From: Acinetobacter sp. SAAs474
GTDB lineage: Bacteria > Pseudomonadota > Gammaproteobacteria > Pseudomonadales > Moraxellaceae
Assembly (NCBI RefSeq): GCF_032823475.1
Contig: NZ_CP127915.1
Coordinates: 3,100,001 to 3,164,000, forward strand
DNA: 64,000 nt
Direction: 5' to 3'
In this document: positions 1-8,282 of the stretch, piece after piece
Layout of the letters: each line of letters starts with the position of its first letter
Position numbering within the stretch: position 1 is the first letter of the stretch
Translations under genes and position numbers: made by a program
The notes under the pieces: model-generated
Told to the model about the DNA's origin: nothing
Database searches by the model: none
Seen by the model: the letters and a program-made list of their open reading frames with translations, nothing else

Positions 1-153
1 GGTGATGATGAAGCTGACTTTAAAATCAATAAAATTTCTGTTAACTCACCGATTGCCCGTGGGTTATTAGGTAAAAGTGAAGGTGATGAAGTCAAAATTA
101 CTACACCTCAAGGTGAAGTAGAATACGAAATCGTCAGTGTTGAATATTTATAA
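1..153 (+). CDS. greA: Transcription elongation factor GreA, C-terminal part
   Basis: Partial gene entering from the left edge; 50 codons then TAA. The reading begins [20 protein letters not shown] and ends in [10 protein letters not shown], the conserved C-terminal FKBP-like domain of GreA. GreA binds the secondary channel of RNA polymerase and rescues backtracked complexes by stimulating transcript cleavage. The N-terminal coiled coil lies outside the window. Nothing unusual is visible. Identification rests on the family's well-known C-terminal sequence. Confidence 0.93.
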   Translation, partial: GDDEADFKINKISVNSPIARGLLGKSEGDEVKITTPQGEVEYEIVSVEYL

Positions 154-272
154 TACAATTAATATCATGACTGTCATACATCAATATAAAACTGGTGTGC
201 GATGATCATTTGTATCATCTTCCATATGCTGATGTCAGACCAAAATCTGATCACCTGTTAAATTCAATAAAG

Positions 273-301
273 ATGATGAGTGTTAATAGAACACTCATCA
301 T
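273..301. terminator. 12-bp perfect hairpin downstream of greA
   Basis: ATGATGAGTGTT and its exact complement are separated by a 5-nt AATAG loop. It lies 120 bp after the greA stop. The U-rich tail is better on the minus strand (CTTTATT) than on the plus strand, so it may end transcription from either side. The rest of 154-470 contains no gene I can support. Confidence 0.55.
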
Positions 302-470
302 TAACATGAGATTAAAAACATGGCATTAAAATTACAGTATCCATCCATGATTTAAAACTTACCTCTCCTGCTTAATGTAACTCGATTTGCCTCTCAATAT
401 AAATTAAAAATCAACCCTAGTTGCAAATTACTGGATAAGTCGGCCACTTAAATTAAAAAAAAATAAGCTT

Positions 471-850
471 TTATTTTTGAGAAAAGATTTTCTCTCTGTA
501 CGACCGGCCTAAAATCTCAAGCTCATAAGATCTATGTAAAATCCGATCCATGACTGCATCTGCAATGATAGGATCTTAAAACTGCTCAAACCATAATTTT
601 TTAGGAACTTGGCTTGTAATTAAAAGTCCACCGCTCTGAGATTGCTTATCAATAATTTCAAGAAAAGCTGGTGCTAATGCTTGATTAAATCCACCCAAAC
701 CAAAATCATCAATAATAAGTAATTTTGCAGTACGTACTTTTTTTTGAAGTCTTTGATTTCACCTAAAGTGATTGCATTGGCAATTTCATCAAATAAGCTA
801 ATCGCATTAAAATACATGGTGCTATAACTGCAATGACAAACCTCCGCTCC
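471..850 (-). pseudogene. Decayed istB (IS21-family transposition ATPase) fragment
   Basis: On the minus strand, 846 to about 746 reads GAEVCHCSYSTMYFNAISLF, and after a shift at an 8-T run (738-745) reads KLLIIDDFGLGGFNQAL, which is the Walker B region of IstB. The frame continues through LLITSQVPKKLW, hits an in-frame stop near 578, then goes on with DPIIADAVMDRILH to TAA at 471. This matches the C-terminal two thirds of IS21 IstB, the AAA+ helper of the IstA transposase. The N-terminus with Walker A is missing, so with a frameshift and a stop it is not functional. istA is absent. Confidence 0.8.
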
Positions 851-1112
851 GAAAGCTTTATGTTCATCCTTTATCCATTCTTCGTACTGTTCAAACCTCA
901 TTCTGGTGGGAGGAAATTTGGAAAAAACAGCCAAGCACACATATGGCGCATTTATATAAAGAACAATCGCCAGATTGGATATCAACAGCACATGTGGCAA
1001 GTGAAGGCCCTGTCCAAAATATAGATAAAGATTAGGTTATAATAAAATCACACGGTAAATTTTATTAATTACTAAAAATCAATAACTTAAATTTTTTATT
1101 TTTTCTTTAAAT
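851..1112. other. Scrambled segment beside the istB relic; no intact gene
   Basis: The plus strand has an open stretch ending in TAG at 1033-1035 whose tail (SPDWISTAHVASEGPVQN) looks protein-like, but no start or family is recognisable. The minus strand frame that runs into istB is also open here, to about 1000. Both cannot be real. This is probably the 3' end of a gene broken by the insertion. Confidence 0.3.
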
Positions 1113-1128
1113 GGCTTTGTTGCACAAA
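1113..1128 (+). repeat. Relic of an IS5/IS903-like terminal inverted repeat (left)
   Basis: GGCTTTGTTGCACAAA resembles the ends of IS5-family (IS903-group) elements common in Acinetobacter. The inverse at 8829-8845 (reverse complement GGTTTTGTTGCATAAA) matches it at 14 of 16 positions. No transposase is attached to either copy, so these are taken as scars bracketing the accessory block. Confidence 0.45.
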
Positions 1129-1219
1129 GCTGTTCTTAGGGGCTTCTTCAGCAATATAATTTCTAAATGAAGAAGCCTATACACAAAATTTAGAACAGTC
1201 TCTGCTCCTTTCCTGTGAT

Positions 1220-2110
1220 TTAGAATCGTAAAGTATCAATCACCAATTTTAAAGCCGAGGATTGCTGTCTGCGATGTGGGTAATAAAGGTGATAACCTGA
1301 AAACTGGATACTATATTCTTCTAAAACCTGAATTAAGTCACCTTGTTGAATTTCTTTTTCGACCATATCCTTTGGAATATATGCTAATCCCATACCCGAT
1401 TTAACAGCGTGGACAATATCAAAGCTCTCATTAAATACCCATTTAGCATTTATCTTAACTTTAAACCCCTGATTATCTTTTTCAAATTCCCATGCGTAAA
1501 TCCCCCCCTGAGTCATTAACCTGAATCCAATACAGGGATATTGATCTAAATCTTTTGGAGCATTGGGGATACCATAATGTTGGAAATAATCAGGTGTTGC
1601 CACAACTGCCATTTTTACATCTTCGCCAATTCTCACAGCGACCATACCATCCGCGACTCGGCTACCAAACCTGACTCCTGCATCAAAATGCTCAGCAACA
1701 ATATCAACCATGCCACTGTTGGCACTAAACTCCACTTCGACATCAGGATAAAGGTGGGCAATTTTTGTCAGTTTAGGAATTAGGATATGTTGTATGGCAT
1801 GACTACTGGCATTGATTTTTATCTTACCTGCTGGCGTATCCCGAAAGGTATTAAGTAAGGTCAGTTCATTATCAATTTGGTCAAAACTGGCACTAATTGT
1901 TTGTCTTAGTCGTTCACCTGCTTCGGTGGGTGATACGCTACGAGTAGTACGATTCAGTAATAATATCCCTAGACGTTCTTCCAGACCACGAATGCTATGA
2001 CTCAAGGCAGATTGTGAAACTCCAAGTTTACCTGCTGCCTTGGTAAAACTACCTTCTCTTGTGACCATGAGAAAAGCATGTAAATCATTATAATTTTCTC
2101 TGCTAATCAA
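1220..2110 (-). CDS. LysR-family transcriptional regulator
   Basis: DNA-binding regulator of about 296 aa. An N-terminal winged helix-turn-helix (GSFTKAAGKLGVSQSALSH, about residues 20-38) is followed by a two-lobed effector-binding domain (from about residue 90). I choose TTG at 2110 because an AGGAG lies 8 nt upstream and the start MISRENYNDLHAFL is usual for this subgroup; an in-frame TTG at 2128 would sit on top of that ribosome site. The gene diverges from the NAD(P)-binding pseudogene. The intergenic space holds an ATGAA-N5-TTCAT dyad with the LysR-type T-N11-A signature, and the same dyad recurs before three nearby transcription units. I infer that it controls the block 2263-8226. The inducer is unknown. 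Confidence 0.88.
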   Translation of the reverse strand: MISRENYNDLHAFLMVTREGSFTKAAGKLGVSQSALSHSIRGLEERLGILLLNRTTRSVSPTEAGERLRQTISASFDQIDNELTLLNTFRDTPAGKIKINASSHAIQHILIPKLTKIAHLYPDVEVEFSANSGMVDIVAEHFDAGVRFGSRVADGMVAVRIGEDVKMAVVATPDYFQHYGIPNAPKDLDQYPCIGFRLMTQGGIYAWEFEKDNQGFKVKINAKWVFNESFDIVHAVKSGMGLAYIPKDMVEKEIQQGDLIQVLEEYSIQFSGYHLYYPHRRQQSSALKLVIDTLRF

Positions 2111-2165
2111 GGTATTCACTCCTGTCAATGATTGACGATTTAATCTGGATCATGATCTGTTATTA

Positions 2166-2180
2166 ATGAAGTGTATTCAT
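2166..2180. promoter_or_regulatory. LysR-type operator, copy 1
   Basis: ATGAAGTGTATTCAT is a perfect ATGAA-N5-TTCAT dyad (T-N11-A). It lies within a 29-nt block (2162-2190) that matches 2941-2969 at 25 of 29 positions. It is located between lysR and the divergent NAD(P)-binding gene. Confidence 0.6.
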
Positions 2181-2262
2181 AACTCTATTCTATTTTAAGA
2201 CCTTATTCTTCTTTTTTATTATTTCTATACTGATCAAGACATAAATTACTGGATAGATTTTA

Positions 2263-2894
2263 ATGAAAAAGGTCATCGTGATTGGTGCAAGTGGTCATAC
2301 ATCCCAACAGATTATTCCTAGACTACTTGAGCAAGCTGATGTACAACTAACACTATTCTCTCGCAATATCAAAGAATTAAAAACATTAGAAGATAAATGT
2401 GTCCGTTTGATTGAAGGAAATGCAAATAATTTAGAGAGCTTAACAGATGCAATTCAAGGCCAAGATATTGTTATTAGTACAATGGGTGATATGGACTTAG
2501 ATGTTAAAACTGAAAATATTGTTCAAGTAATGCAGAAATTACGAGTACAACACTTAATCGCCATTAGTGCTGGTGGTATTTATGATGAGTTGCCAGAAGC
2601 ATTTAATGATTGGGATAAACACATGGTTGGCTATACTCGTCCAATTAACCTAAGAACAGCAGAAGTGATTGAACAATCTTCACTGCAATATACGATTTTA
2701 CGTCCTGTCTGGCTTACAGATAAGAATATGAACTGACACAAAAAGGGGAAATTTTTAAGGGTACAGAAACCTCCCGTGCAAGTCTTGGACGTTTTATTGC
2801 TACGATTGTAGAAAATCCACAACTACATATTGGTGAGAATTTAGGGATTAGCCAACCAAATACCGAGGGTGATAAACCTGCTGTATATCGCTAA
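2263..2894 (+). pseudogene. NmrA/SDR-like NAD(P)-binding protein, frameshifted
   Basis: The first frame (2263-2736, 157 aa) opens with a Rossmann loop VIGASGHTSQQ and continues as an atypical short-chain dehydrogenase/NmrA-like fold to ILRPVWLTDKN, then stops at TGA. The third frame continues the protein from 2724 as EYELTQKGEIFKGTETSRAS to GDKPAVYR and TAA at 2892-2894. Restoring a 4-base AATG at an AATGAAT-like spot would rejoin the frames into about 211 aa, the normal family length. Members bind NAD(P)H and act as reductases or redox sensors. It is either a recent inactivation or a sequencing error. It is preceded by the LysR dyad and followed by a terminator. Confidence 0.8.
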
Positions 2895-2908
2895 CTATTA
2901 TTAACTCA

Positions 2909-2941
2909 TATCAAGGCTGCCTTTATAGGCAGCCTTGATTA
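2909..2941 (+). terminator. Rho-independent terminator after the NmrA-like gene
   Basis: CAAGGCTGCC (2912-2921), loop TTTATA, GGCAGCCTTG (2928-2937), then ATTATT. This is a 10-bp GC-rich stem placed 15 nt after the repaired stop codon, which supports the longer reading of the gene. Confidence 0.8.
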
Positions 2942-2944
2942 TTA

Positions 2945-2959
2945 ATGAATGTTATTCAT
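2945..2959. promoter_or_regulatory. LysR-type operator, copy 2
   Basis: ATGAATGTTATTCAT is a perfect ATGAA-N5-TTCAT dyad, 84 bp before the alcohol dehydrogenase start. The surrounding 29 nt are nearly identical to copy 1. Confidence 0.6.
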
Positions 2960-3042
2960 AACACTATTCATATTTTTCCTCTTATTCAGCCTATATATAG
3001 CTTCTATAATCAAAAGAACTCAACTACTTTGGGGCAACTCAA

Positions 3043-4089
3043 ATGACTTATGCTTATGGTGCAACGGCTGCCACGAATCCTTTAGAAAAACTGACCATTC
3101 AACGTCGTCATGTTGGGCATCACGATGTAAAAATTGATATTGCTTATTGTGGTGTCTGCCACTCTGATATTCACCAAGTCCGTTCTGAATGGGATGGTAC
3201 GCAGTATCCTTGTGTGCCAGGCCATGAAATTGTTGGACGAGTGACCGAAGTTGGAAAGCATGTATCTAAGTTTCATGTTGGTGATTTAGTTGGTGTTGGC
3301 TGTATTGTAGATAGCTGTCGTCACTGTACTGATTGTGAAGAAGGTCTTGAAAACTACTGTGACAATATGGTCGGTACATATAACTTTCCCACACCTGATG
3401 CACCTGGTTATACATTAGGTGGTTATTCTCAACATATCGTAGTAGATGAAAACTATGTATTAAAGATTAAGCACGATGAACAGCAACTCGCTGCTGTCGC
3501 TCCGTTACTGTGTGCAGGGATTACGACTTACTCGCCATTACGTCACTGGAATATAGGGAAAGGCAAAAAAGTAGGTGTCGTGGGTATTGGTGGCTTGGGA
3601 CACATGGGTATTAAACTGGCTCATGCAATGGAGGCATATGTTGTAGCCTTTACGACATCTGAATCAAAAAAACAGGAAGCTCTCTCTTTAGGTGCAGATG
3701 AAGTAGTCATTTCTAAAGATGCAACTGCAATGGCAGCTCACCAAAAAAGTTTTGATCTGATCATTAATACGGTAGCTTCATCTCACAATCTTGATCCATT
3801 TTTAACCTTGCTCAAACGTGATGGAACATTAACTTTAGTCGGTGTGCCTGAAACACCACACCAATCACCTAATGTATTTAATCTCGTTGGTAAGCGTCGT
3901 TCGATTGCAGGTTCAATGATCGGCAGCATTGCCGAGACACAGGAAATGTTAGACTTCTGTGCCGAGCATAACATTGTGGCTGATATTGAGTTAATCCGTG
4001 CTGATGAAATTAATACAGCCTATGAACGTATGCTTAAAGGTGATGTGAAATATCGTTTTGTGATTGATAGCAAAACTTTAAAAGATTAA
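3043..4089 (+). CDS. Zinc-dependent NAD(P) alcohol dehydrogenase (CAD/YahK-like)
   Basis: This 348-aa medium-chain dehydrogenase has the catalytic zinc site CGVCHSDIH (about residues 36-44) with GHEIVGRV at about 65-72. The structural zinc cluster of four cysteines falls in CRHCTDCEEGLENYC. The Rossmann motif is VGVVGIGGLGHMGIK (about 178-192). The pattern is that of the cinnamyl-alcohol-dehydrogenase group, broad aldehyde reductases that usually use NADPH. I infer reduction of toxic aldehydes in the cytoplasm. It has its own LysR-type dyad upstream and a bidirectional terminator shared with the converging aldo/keto reductase. The exact substrate cannot be read from sequence. Confidence 0.92.
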   Translation: MTYAYGATAATNPLEKLTIQRRHVGHHDVKIDIAYCGVCHSDIHQVRSEWDGTQYPCVPGHEIVGRVTEVGKHVSKFHVGDLVGVGCIVDSCRHCTDCEEGLENYCDNMVGTYNFPTPDAPGYTLGGYSQHIVVDENYVLKIKHDEQQLAAVAPLLCAGITTYSPLRHWNIGKGKKVGVVGIGGLGHMGIKLAHAMEAYVVAFTTSESKKQEALSLGADEVVISKDATAMAAHQKSFDLIINTVASSHNLDPFLTLLKRDGTLTLVGVPETPHQSPNVFNLVGKRRSIAGSMIGSIAETQEMLDFCAEHNIVADIELIRADEINTAYERMLKGDVKYRFVIDSKTLKD

Positions 4090-4103
4090 TTTAAGAACAC
4101 ATA

Positions 4104-4142
4104 AAAAAACAGCCTGTTAGAAACTTTAACAGGCTGTTTTTA
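4104..4142. terminator. Bidirectional terminator between converging adh and AKR genes
   Basis: AACAGCCTGTTA and its complement TAACAGGCTGTT enclose GAAACTT. A-rich and T-rich tracts flank both sides, so it can end transcription from both directions. Confidence 0.85.
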
Positions 4143-4143
4143 T

Positions 4144-5130
4144 TTACCAAGCATAAGCTTGTGGTGCTTCTCCACAAGGCGGCCAAATCTCATCAAGTTT
4201 TGCCAGTGTTTCTAGTGAAAGCTGTATATCCAATGCTTTGATATTTTCCTGCAATTGTTCTACGGTACGAACACCACTAATCACAGAAGTTACAGCAGGA
4301 TTATGAAGTAACCATGCCAATGCAACTAAAGCTGGTCTTTGACCCAATTCAGCACACAGTTTTTCATAGGCTTCAAGTTGTGGGCGAAGTGCTTGGATTC
4401 GCTGTTGTAGTCCTGCAGTTGCTCTACGGCTACCTTGTGGAAGCTCATCAAATACACCACCTAATGTACCCATACCAATTGGACTCCACGGAATTAAACC
4501 AATACCAAAATGACGTAATGCAGGGATGACTTCCAGCTCAATACTACGTTGGGTCAGGTTATATAGGCTTTGTTCTGATACCAAACCAAGTTGATGGCGA
4601 GCATTTGCACTACATTGAGCGGTGGCAATATCCCAACCTGCAAAATTACTACTACCCACATAAGTAATTTTGCCCTCACGAATCAACTGCTCCATTGCTT
4701 GCCAGATTTCTTCCCAAGGAGTCTGACGATCAATATGGTGCATTTGATAAATATCAATATGATCTGTTTTTAAACGCTTTAAACTGGCTTCACAGGCACG
4801 TTTGATGTGATACGCAGATAATCTAAGATCATTCACACCAGTATCCATTGGTTGATAAACTTTAGTGGCGAGAATAATTTTATCCCTGCGACCACCTTGT
4901 GCTAACCAGCGACCAATGATCTCTTCTGATGTCCCAAAACCTTTTTCCATATCAGGTGATTGTGGGCCACCATACACATCTGCGGTATCAAAGAAATTAA
5001 TTCCTTGATCTATAGCTTCATCCATAATTTTGAAACTATCAGCTTCATTGGTCAACTCACCAAAATTCATTGTACCCAGTGTAATACGGCTGACTTGTAA
5101 TCCTGTACGTCCCAAATATGTATATTGCAT
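4144..5130 (-). CDS. Aldo/keto reductase
   Basis: 328 aa, a (beta/alpha)8-barrel NADPH-dependent carbonyl reductase. The catalytic set is visible: Asp and Tyr in FFDTADVYGG (about 46-55), Lys in IILATKVY, His in QMHHID. C-terminal cofactor-binding residues lie in VISGVRTVEQLQEN. A strong AAGGAG sits before ATG 5130. It is the second gene of a two-gene unit with the MFS exporter (25-nt gap), so it should share the LysR dyad at 6426-6440. The likely role is detoxification of reactive carbonyls alongside the alcohol dehydrogenase. The substrate is unknown. Confidence 0.93.
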   Translation of the reverse strand: MQYTYLGRTGLQVSRITLGTMNFGELTNEADSFKIMDEAIDQGINFFDTADVYGGPQSPDMEKGFGTSEEIIGRWLAQGGRRDKIILATKVYQPMDTGVNDLRLSAYHIKRACEASLKRLKTDHIDIYQMHHIDRQTPWEEIWQAMEQLIREGKITYVGSSNFAGWDIATAQCSANARHQLGLVSEQSLYNLTQRSIELEVIPALRHFGIGLIPWSPIGMGTLGGVFDELPQGSRRATAGLQQRIQALRPQLEAYEKLCAELGQRPALVALAWLLHNPAVTSVISGVRTVEQLQENIKALDIQLSLETLAKLDEIWPPCGEAPQAYAW

Positions 5131-5155
5131 AAATTACTCCTTATATCATCATGTA

Positions 5156-6346
5156 TTAGGCTACTTTCAGTCGGGAAACCCATAAGGTAAATACCGCTGA
5201 AATAATTAACAAAACTGCACTTACAAAAAATGTTGCCTGATAACCATGATGGTCAAATAACAAACCGCCAAGCATTGAACCTAATGCGATACAAAGCTGT
5301 ACAATTGCCACAAATAAACCACCGCCAGCTTCGGCATTGTTTGGGAATGTTTGAGCAATCCAACTCCACCATCCCACAGGTGCAGCCGTTCCGAGTAATC
5401 CCCACAAACCAAGCATGATAATGACTAAAATTGTCCATGTACCAAAGCCAATCAGTGTGAATGCAATCGCTGCCATAAGTAGTGGAATTGCAATTAAAGT
5501 GCCGTAAAAATGACGTTTTAAAACAATACTAATCAGTAATGTGCCAACAAAACCCATGATACCAATGACGAATAAAGTAAAAGATAAAGTGGAAACATTG
5601 ATCTGTGTTACTTTTTCTAAAAATGGACGAATATAGGTATAGAGTGAGAATTGCCCCATAAAGAGCAAGCCTGTTGCCAACATCCCAATTAGTACAATAC
5701 GCTGACTTAATAACTGGAATATGCCACCTGATGAGTTAGATACAGACCTTTGATTTTTTAATGACGGCAAACTAATCCATTGCCAAATAAAAGCTAAAAT
5801 TGCAATGGGGACTAAACAAAAAAAAGCTCCACGCCAGCCAATCATTGCACCTAAATAACTTCCTAGAGGTAGTGCAACCACAGTCGCTAAAGCATTCCCA
5901 CTATTAAAAATAGCTAAGGCTTTAGGAACAGATGTGGTCGGTACAAGACGAATTGCGGTTGCTGCGGACATTGACCAAAAACCACCGACAACAACACCAA
6001 TCAACACCCGACCAAATATATAGACCCAGTAATTTGGAGCAAGTGCCACCACTGCACTAGAAATCGCCATTAAGGCGGTTAACCAAAGCAGTAAGGTTTT
6101 ACGGTTCATATCGCCTGCCAGACGAGAAATCGACAGACTGGTCATAACGGCAAATACACCTGAAATCGCAATACCATATCCTGCCAGCCCCTCAGTGACA
6201 CTTAAATCACTGGCAATGGGTGTCAATAAACTCATAGGCATAAATTCAGAAGCAATCAGAGCAAATACACATAAAGTCATGGCAAATACACCACTCCAAT
6301 ATGCAGGCTGCTGTTCGATCTCAGAAGATTGATGTGCAGGTGTCAT
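5156..6346 (-). CDS. MFS transporter (DHA1, YdhP/NepI-like)
   Basis: 396 aa with 12 predicted membrane helices, such as FAMTLCVFALIASEFMPMSL and GIAISGVFAVMTSL. The loop after helix 2 carries the SRLAGDMNRKTLL form of the MFS signature, and GRVLIGVVVGGFWSM is typical of the drug:H+ antiporter-1 subfamily. It is expected to act in the inner membrane as a proton-driven exporter of small organic molecules. It is the first gene of the unit with the aldo/keto reductase, preceded by a LysR-type dyad. Export of the compound or product that triggers the regulon is my inference. Confidence 0.9.
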   Translation of the reverse strand: MTPAHQSSEIEQQPAYWSGVFAMTLCVFALIASEFMPMSLLTPIASDLSVTEGLAGYGIAISGVFAVMTSLSISRLAGDMNRKTLLLWLTALMAISSAVVALAPNYWVYIFGRVLIGVVVGGFWSMSAATAIRLVPTTSVPKALAIFNSGNALATVVALPLGSYLGAMIGWRGAFFCLVPIAILAFIWQWISLPSLKNQRSVSNSSGGIFQLLSQRIVLIGMLATGLLFMGQFSLYTYIRPFLEKVTQINVSTLSFTLFVIGIMGFVGTLLISIVLKRHFYGTLIAIPLLMAAIAFTLIGFGTWTILVIIMLGLWGLLGTAAPVGWWSWIAQTFPNNAEAGGGLFVAIVQLCIALGSMLGGLLFDHHGYQATFFVSAVLLIISAVFTLWVSRLKVA

Positions 6347-6425
6347 AGATTTTCTCTACAAAAATAAGATGGCTATGATAAAAGCATCACACCTCCTGAA
6401 TAAGTACCTTTTTATGAACAGAGTT

Positions 6426-6440
6426 ATGAGATGAATTCAT
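6426..6440. promoter_or_regulatory. LysR-type operator, copy 3 (MFS/AKR promoter)
   Basis: On the minus strand it reads ATGAATTCATCTCAT, that is ATGAA-N5-CTCAT, one mismatch from the perfect dyad. The surrounding 29 nt (6416-6444) match copy 1 at 23 positions. It lies about 80 bp before the MFS start. Confidence 0.5.
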
Positions 6441-6498
6441 TAATTAGGATTGTATAAAGCGATTTATGCCAATTAAAAATTATTTTTGCTTTGCATTC

Positions 6499-6513
6499 AT
6501 GAATGAAACTCAT
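6499..6513. promoter_or_regulatory. LysR-type operator, copy 4 (lipoprotein/hydrolase promoter)
   Basis: ATGAATGAAACTCAT on the plus strand is ATGAA-N5-CTCAT, with the same deviation as copy 3. It faces the unit beginning at 6647. Copies 3 and 4 lie back to back in the divergent region between the two units. Confidence 0.5.
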
Positions 6514-6646
6514 AGGACTATGCGGTTTTTAGGGGCTAATCCTTAACCACCATCACCTTTATACTGAACATCAAACCATCTCAACGAACAAGTGTGGATT
6601 CAGAGGGATATTTAAAATCAACTGTCCACCTGATCGGGATAACAAC

Positions 6647-7150
6647 ATGATGCAAAAAATTAAATATGGCTTTTCGGGTATTAGTCGTTTAGCTCTACTT
6701 GTCTTAACCTTTGGACTCAGTGCATGTACAGAGGCTAAAACCAATACAGAACAACATTCTTCGCAAGAGGTTTCCAGCATGAATATTCGTTTTGATATTG
6801 AAGGCTCAAATCAACCTGTTTTTGTTACTCTGAAAAATTCGCCTACCACACAGGATTTTCTTAAACAGCTTCCATTAACATTAGAACTAACAGATTATGC
6901 ATCATCTGAAAAAATTGCATATCTACCTGAAAAACTTACCTCTCAAGATGCACCAAAAGGTCATCCAGCTAAAGCAGGTGATATTACCTATTATGCTCCT
7001 TGGGGCAATCTCGCTATTTTTTATAAAGACTTTAATGGCGTTGCCAATAGTCTGATTTATCTTGGCAAATTTGATGATTTACCACCACAGTTTCGTCAAA
7101 AAAATGCCGTTAAAGTCACTATTTCAAATGCCTCAGAATCACAGGAGTGA
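6647..7150 (+). CDS. Cyclophilin-like fold lipoprotein
   Basis: 167 aa. The start MMQKIKYGFSG is followed by a hydrophobic segment and a lipobox, FGLSAC (Cys about residue 27), so it is predicted to be lipid-anchored in the periplasm. The mature part has the cyclophilin-like domain of the PF18050 type, with GDITYYAPWGNLAIFY near residues 107-122. These small beta-barrels are related in fold to cyclophilins but usually lack peptidyl-prolyl isomerase residues, and their function is mostly unknown. It directly precedes the secreted hydrolase, whose ribosome site overlaps its 3' end, so the two are co-translated. A periplasmic partner role is an inference. Confidence 0.82.
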   Translation: MMQKIKYGFSGISRLALLVLTFGLSACTEAKTNTEQHSSQEVSSMNIRFDIEGSNQPVFVTLKNSPTTQDFLKQLPLTLELTDYASSEKIAYLPEKLTSQDAPKGHPAKAGDITYYAPWGNLAIFYKDFNGVANSLIYLGKFDDLPPQFRQKNAVKVTISNASESQE

Positions 7151-7155
7151 ACAAA

Positions 7156-8226
7156 ATGACACATCACGTACTTGCAACACCACCCAGTTTTCTTAAAAAA
7201 ATCTTTGCTATTTTGGCACTAAGTCTCGGAACATTGAGTATGAGCCAAATCGCATTGGCAGATCAGAACTTAAAGCTCACCACCAAATGGGACAAGACTT
7301 TTACTCAAAGTGATAAAGTTGAACATAAAAAAGTGACCTTTAAAAATCGCTACGGCATTACCTTGGCTGCTGACTTATATATCCCTAAAAATGCCAAAGG
7401 TAAACTGGCTGCAATCGTGATCAGTGGGCCGTTTGGTGCAGTGAAAGAACAATCATCAGGACTCTATGCTCAAACGATGGCAGAACGTGGTTTTATCACT
7501 TTAGCATTTGATCCGTCTTATACAGGTGAAAGTGGCGGTGAACCTCGTAATGTTGCTTCACCAGATATTAATACCGAAGATTTTAGTGCAGCAGTCGATT
7601 TTGTTGGTCTTTTGCCAAATGTGGATCAGAACAAAATCGGAATTATTGGAATCTGTGGTTGGGGCGGTATGGCATTAAATGCAACTGCAATCGACAAACG
7701 AGTAAAAGCAGTTGTGACCACAACCATGTACGATATGACCCGTGTAATGTCTAAAGGTTACAATGATAGTGTTACACCTGAACAGCGTACTGCAACACTG
7801 GAACAACTCAGCCAGCAACGCTGGAAAGATGCCAAAAATGGAACTCCAGCTTATCAACCATCTTACAATAAGTTAAATGGTGGTGAAGCACAGTTTCAGG
7901 TGGACTACCATGATTACTATATGACACCACGAGGCTATCACCCTCGTGCAGTAAACTCTGGTAATGCGTGGACAGTGACTACACCAATCTCTTTTATGAA
8001 TATGCCGATTTTGACCTATATCAAGGAAATTTCGCCTAGACCGATTCTATTTATTCATGGTGAAAAAGCCCATTCACGTTATTTTAGTGAAACCGCTTAT
8101 GAAGCAGCAGCCGAACCCAAAGAGTTGATGATTATTCCTAATGCCAATCACACTGACCTATATGACAAAGTAGATGTGATTTCATTTGATAAAATGACTG
8201 CATTTTTTCAGGAAAATTTAAAGTGA
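7156..8226 (+). CDS. Secreted alpha/beta hydrolase with Cys nucleophile (YcjY/DLH-like)
   Basis: About 356 aa. I use ATG 7156 because AGGAG at 7143-7147 is 8 nt upstream; an in-frame GTG at 7147 overlaps that site. A Sec signal peptide runs to about SQIALA. The nucleophile elbow is GICGWGG with Cys about residue 167, instead of the usual GxSxG. A possible acid lies near FIHGEKAHS and the His in NANHTDLYD. This pattern belongs to dienelactone-hydrolase-like and YcjY-like proteins. It is probably a periplasmic esterase or thioesterase-like enzyme of unknown substrate, co-expressed with the cyclophilin-like lipoprotein under the LysR dyad. Confidence 0.87.
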   Translation: MTHHVLATPPSFLKKIFAILALSLGTLSMSQIALADQNLKLTTKWDKTFTQSDKVEHKKVTFKNRYGITLAADLYIPKNAKGKLAAIVISGPFGAVKEQSSGLYAQTMAERGFITLAFDPSYTGESGGEPRNVASPDINTEDFSAAVDFVGLLPNVDQNKIGIIGICGWGGMALNATAIDKRVKAVVTTTMYDMTRVMSKGYNDSVTPEQRTATLEQLSQQRWKDAKNGTPAYQPSYNKLNGGEAQFQVDYHDYYMTPRGYHPRAVNSGNAWTVTTPISFMNMPILTYIKEISPRPILFIHGEKAHSRYFSETAYEAAAEPKELMIIPNANHTDLYDKVDVISFDKMTAFFQENLK

Positions 8227-8282
8227 TCTTATTATTTAATGATATTGAGGTGATTGTCCAATCATCATGAAAAGAAGGTATT

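Noticed and set aside
833..1024. Plus-strand open frame of 63 codons
   Set aside because: It overlaps the istB relic in the opposite direction, has no ribosome site, and its codon pattern is not protein-like in this frame.
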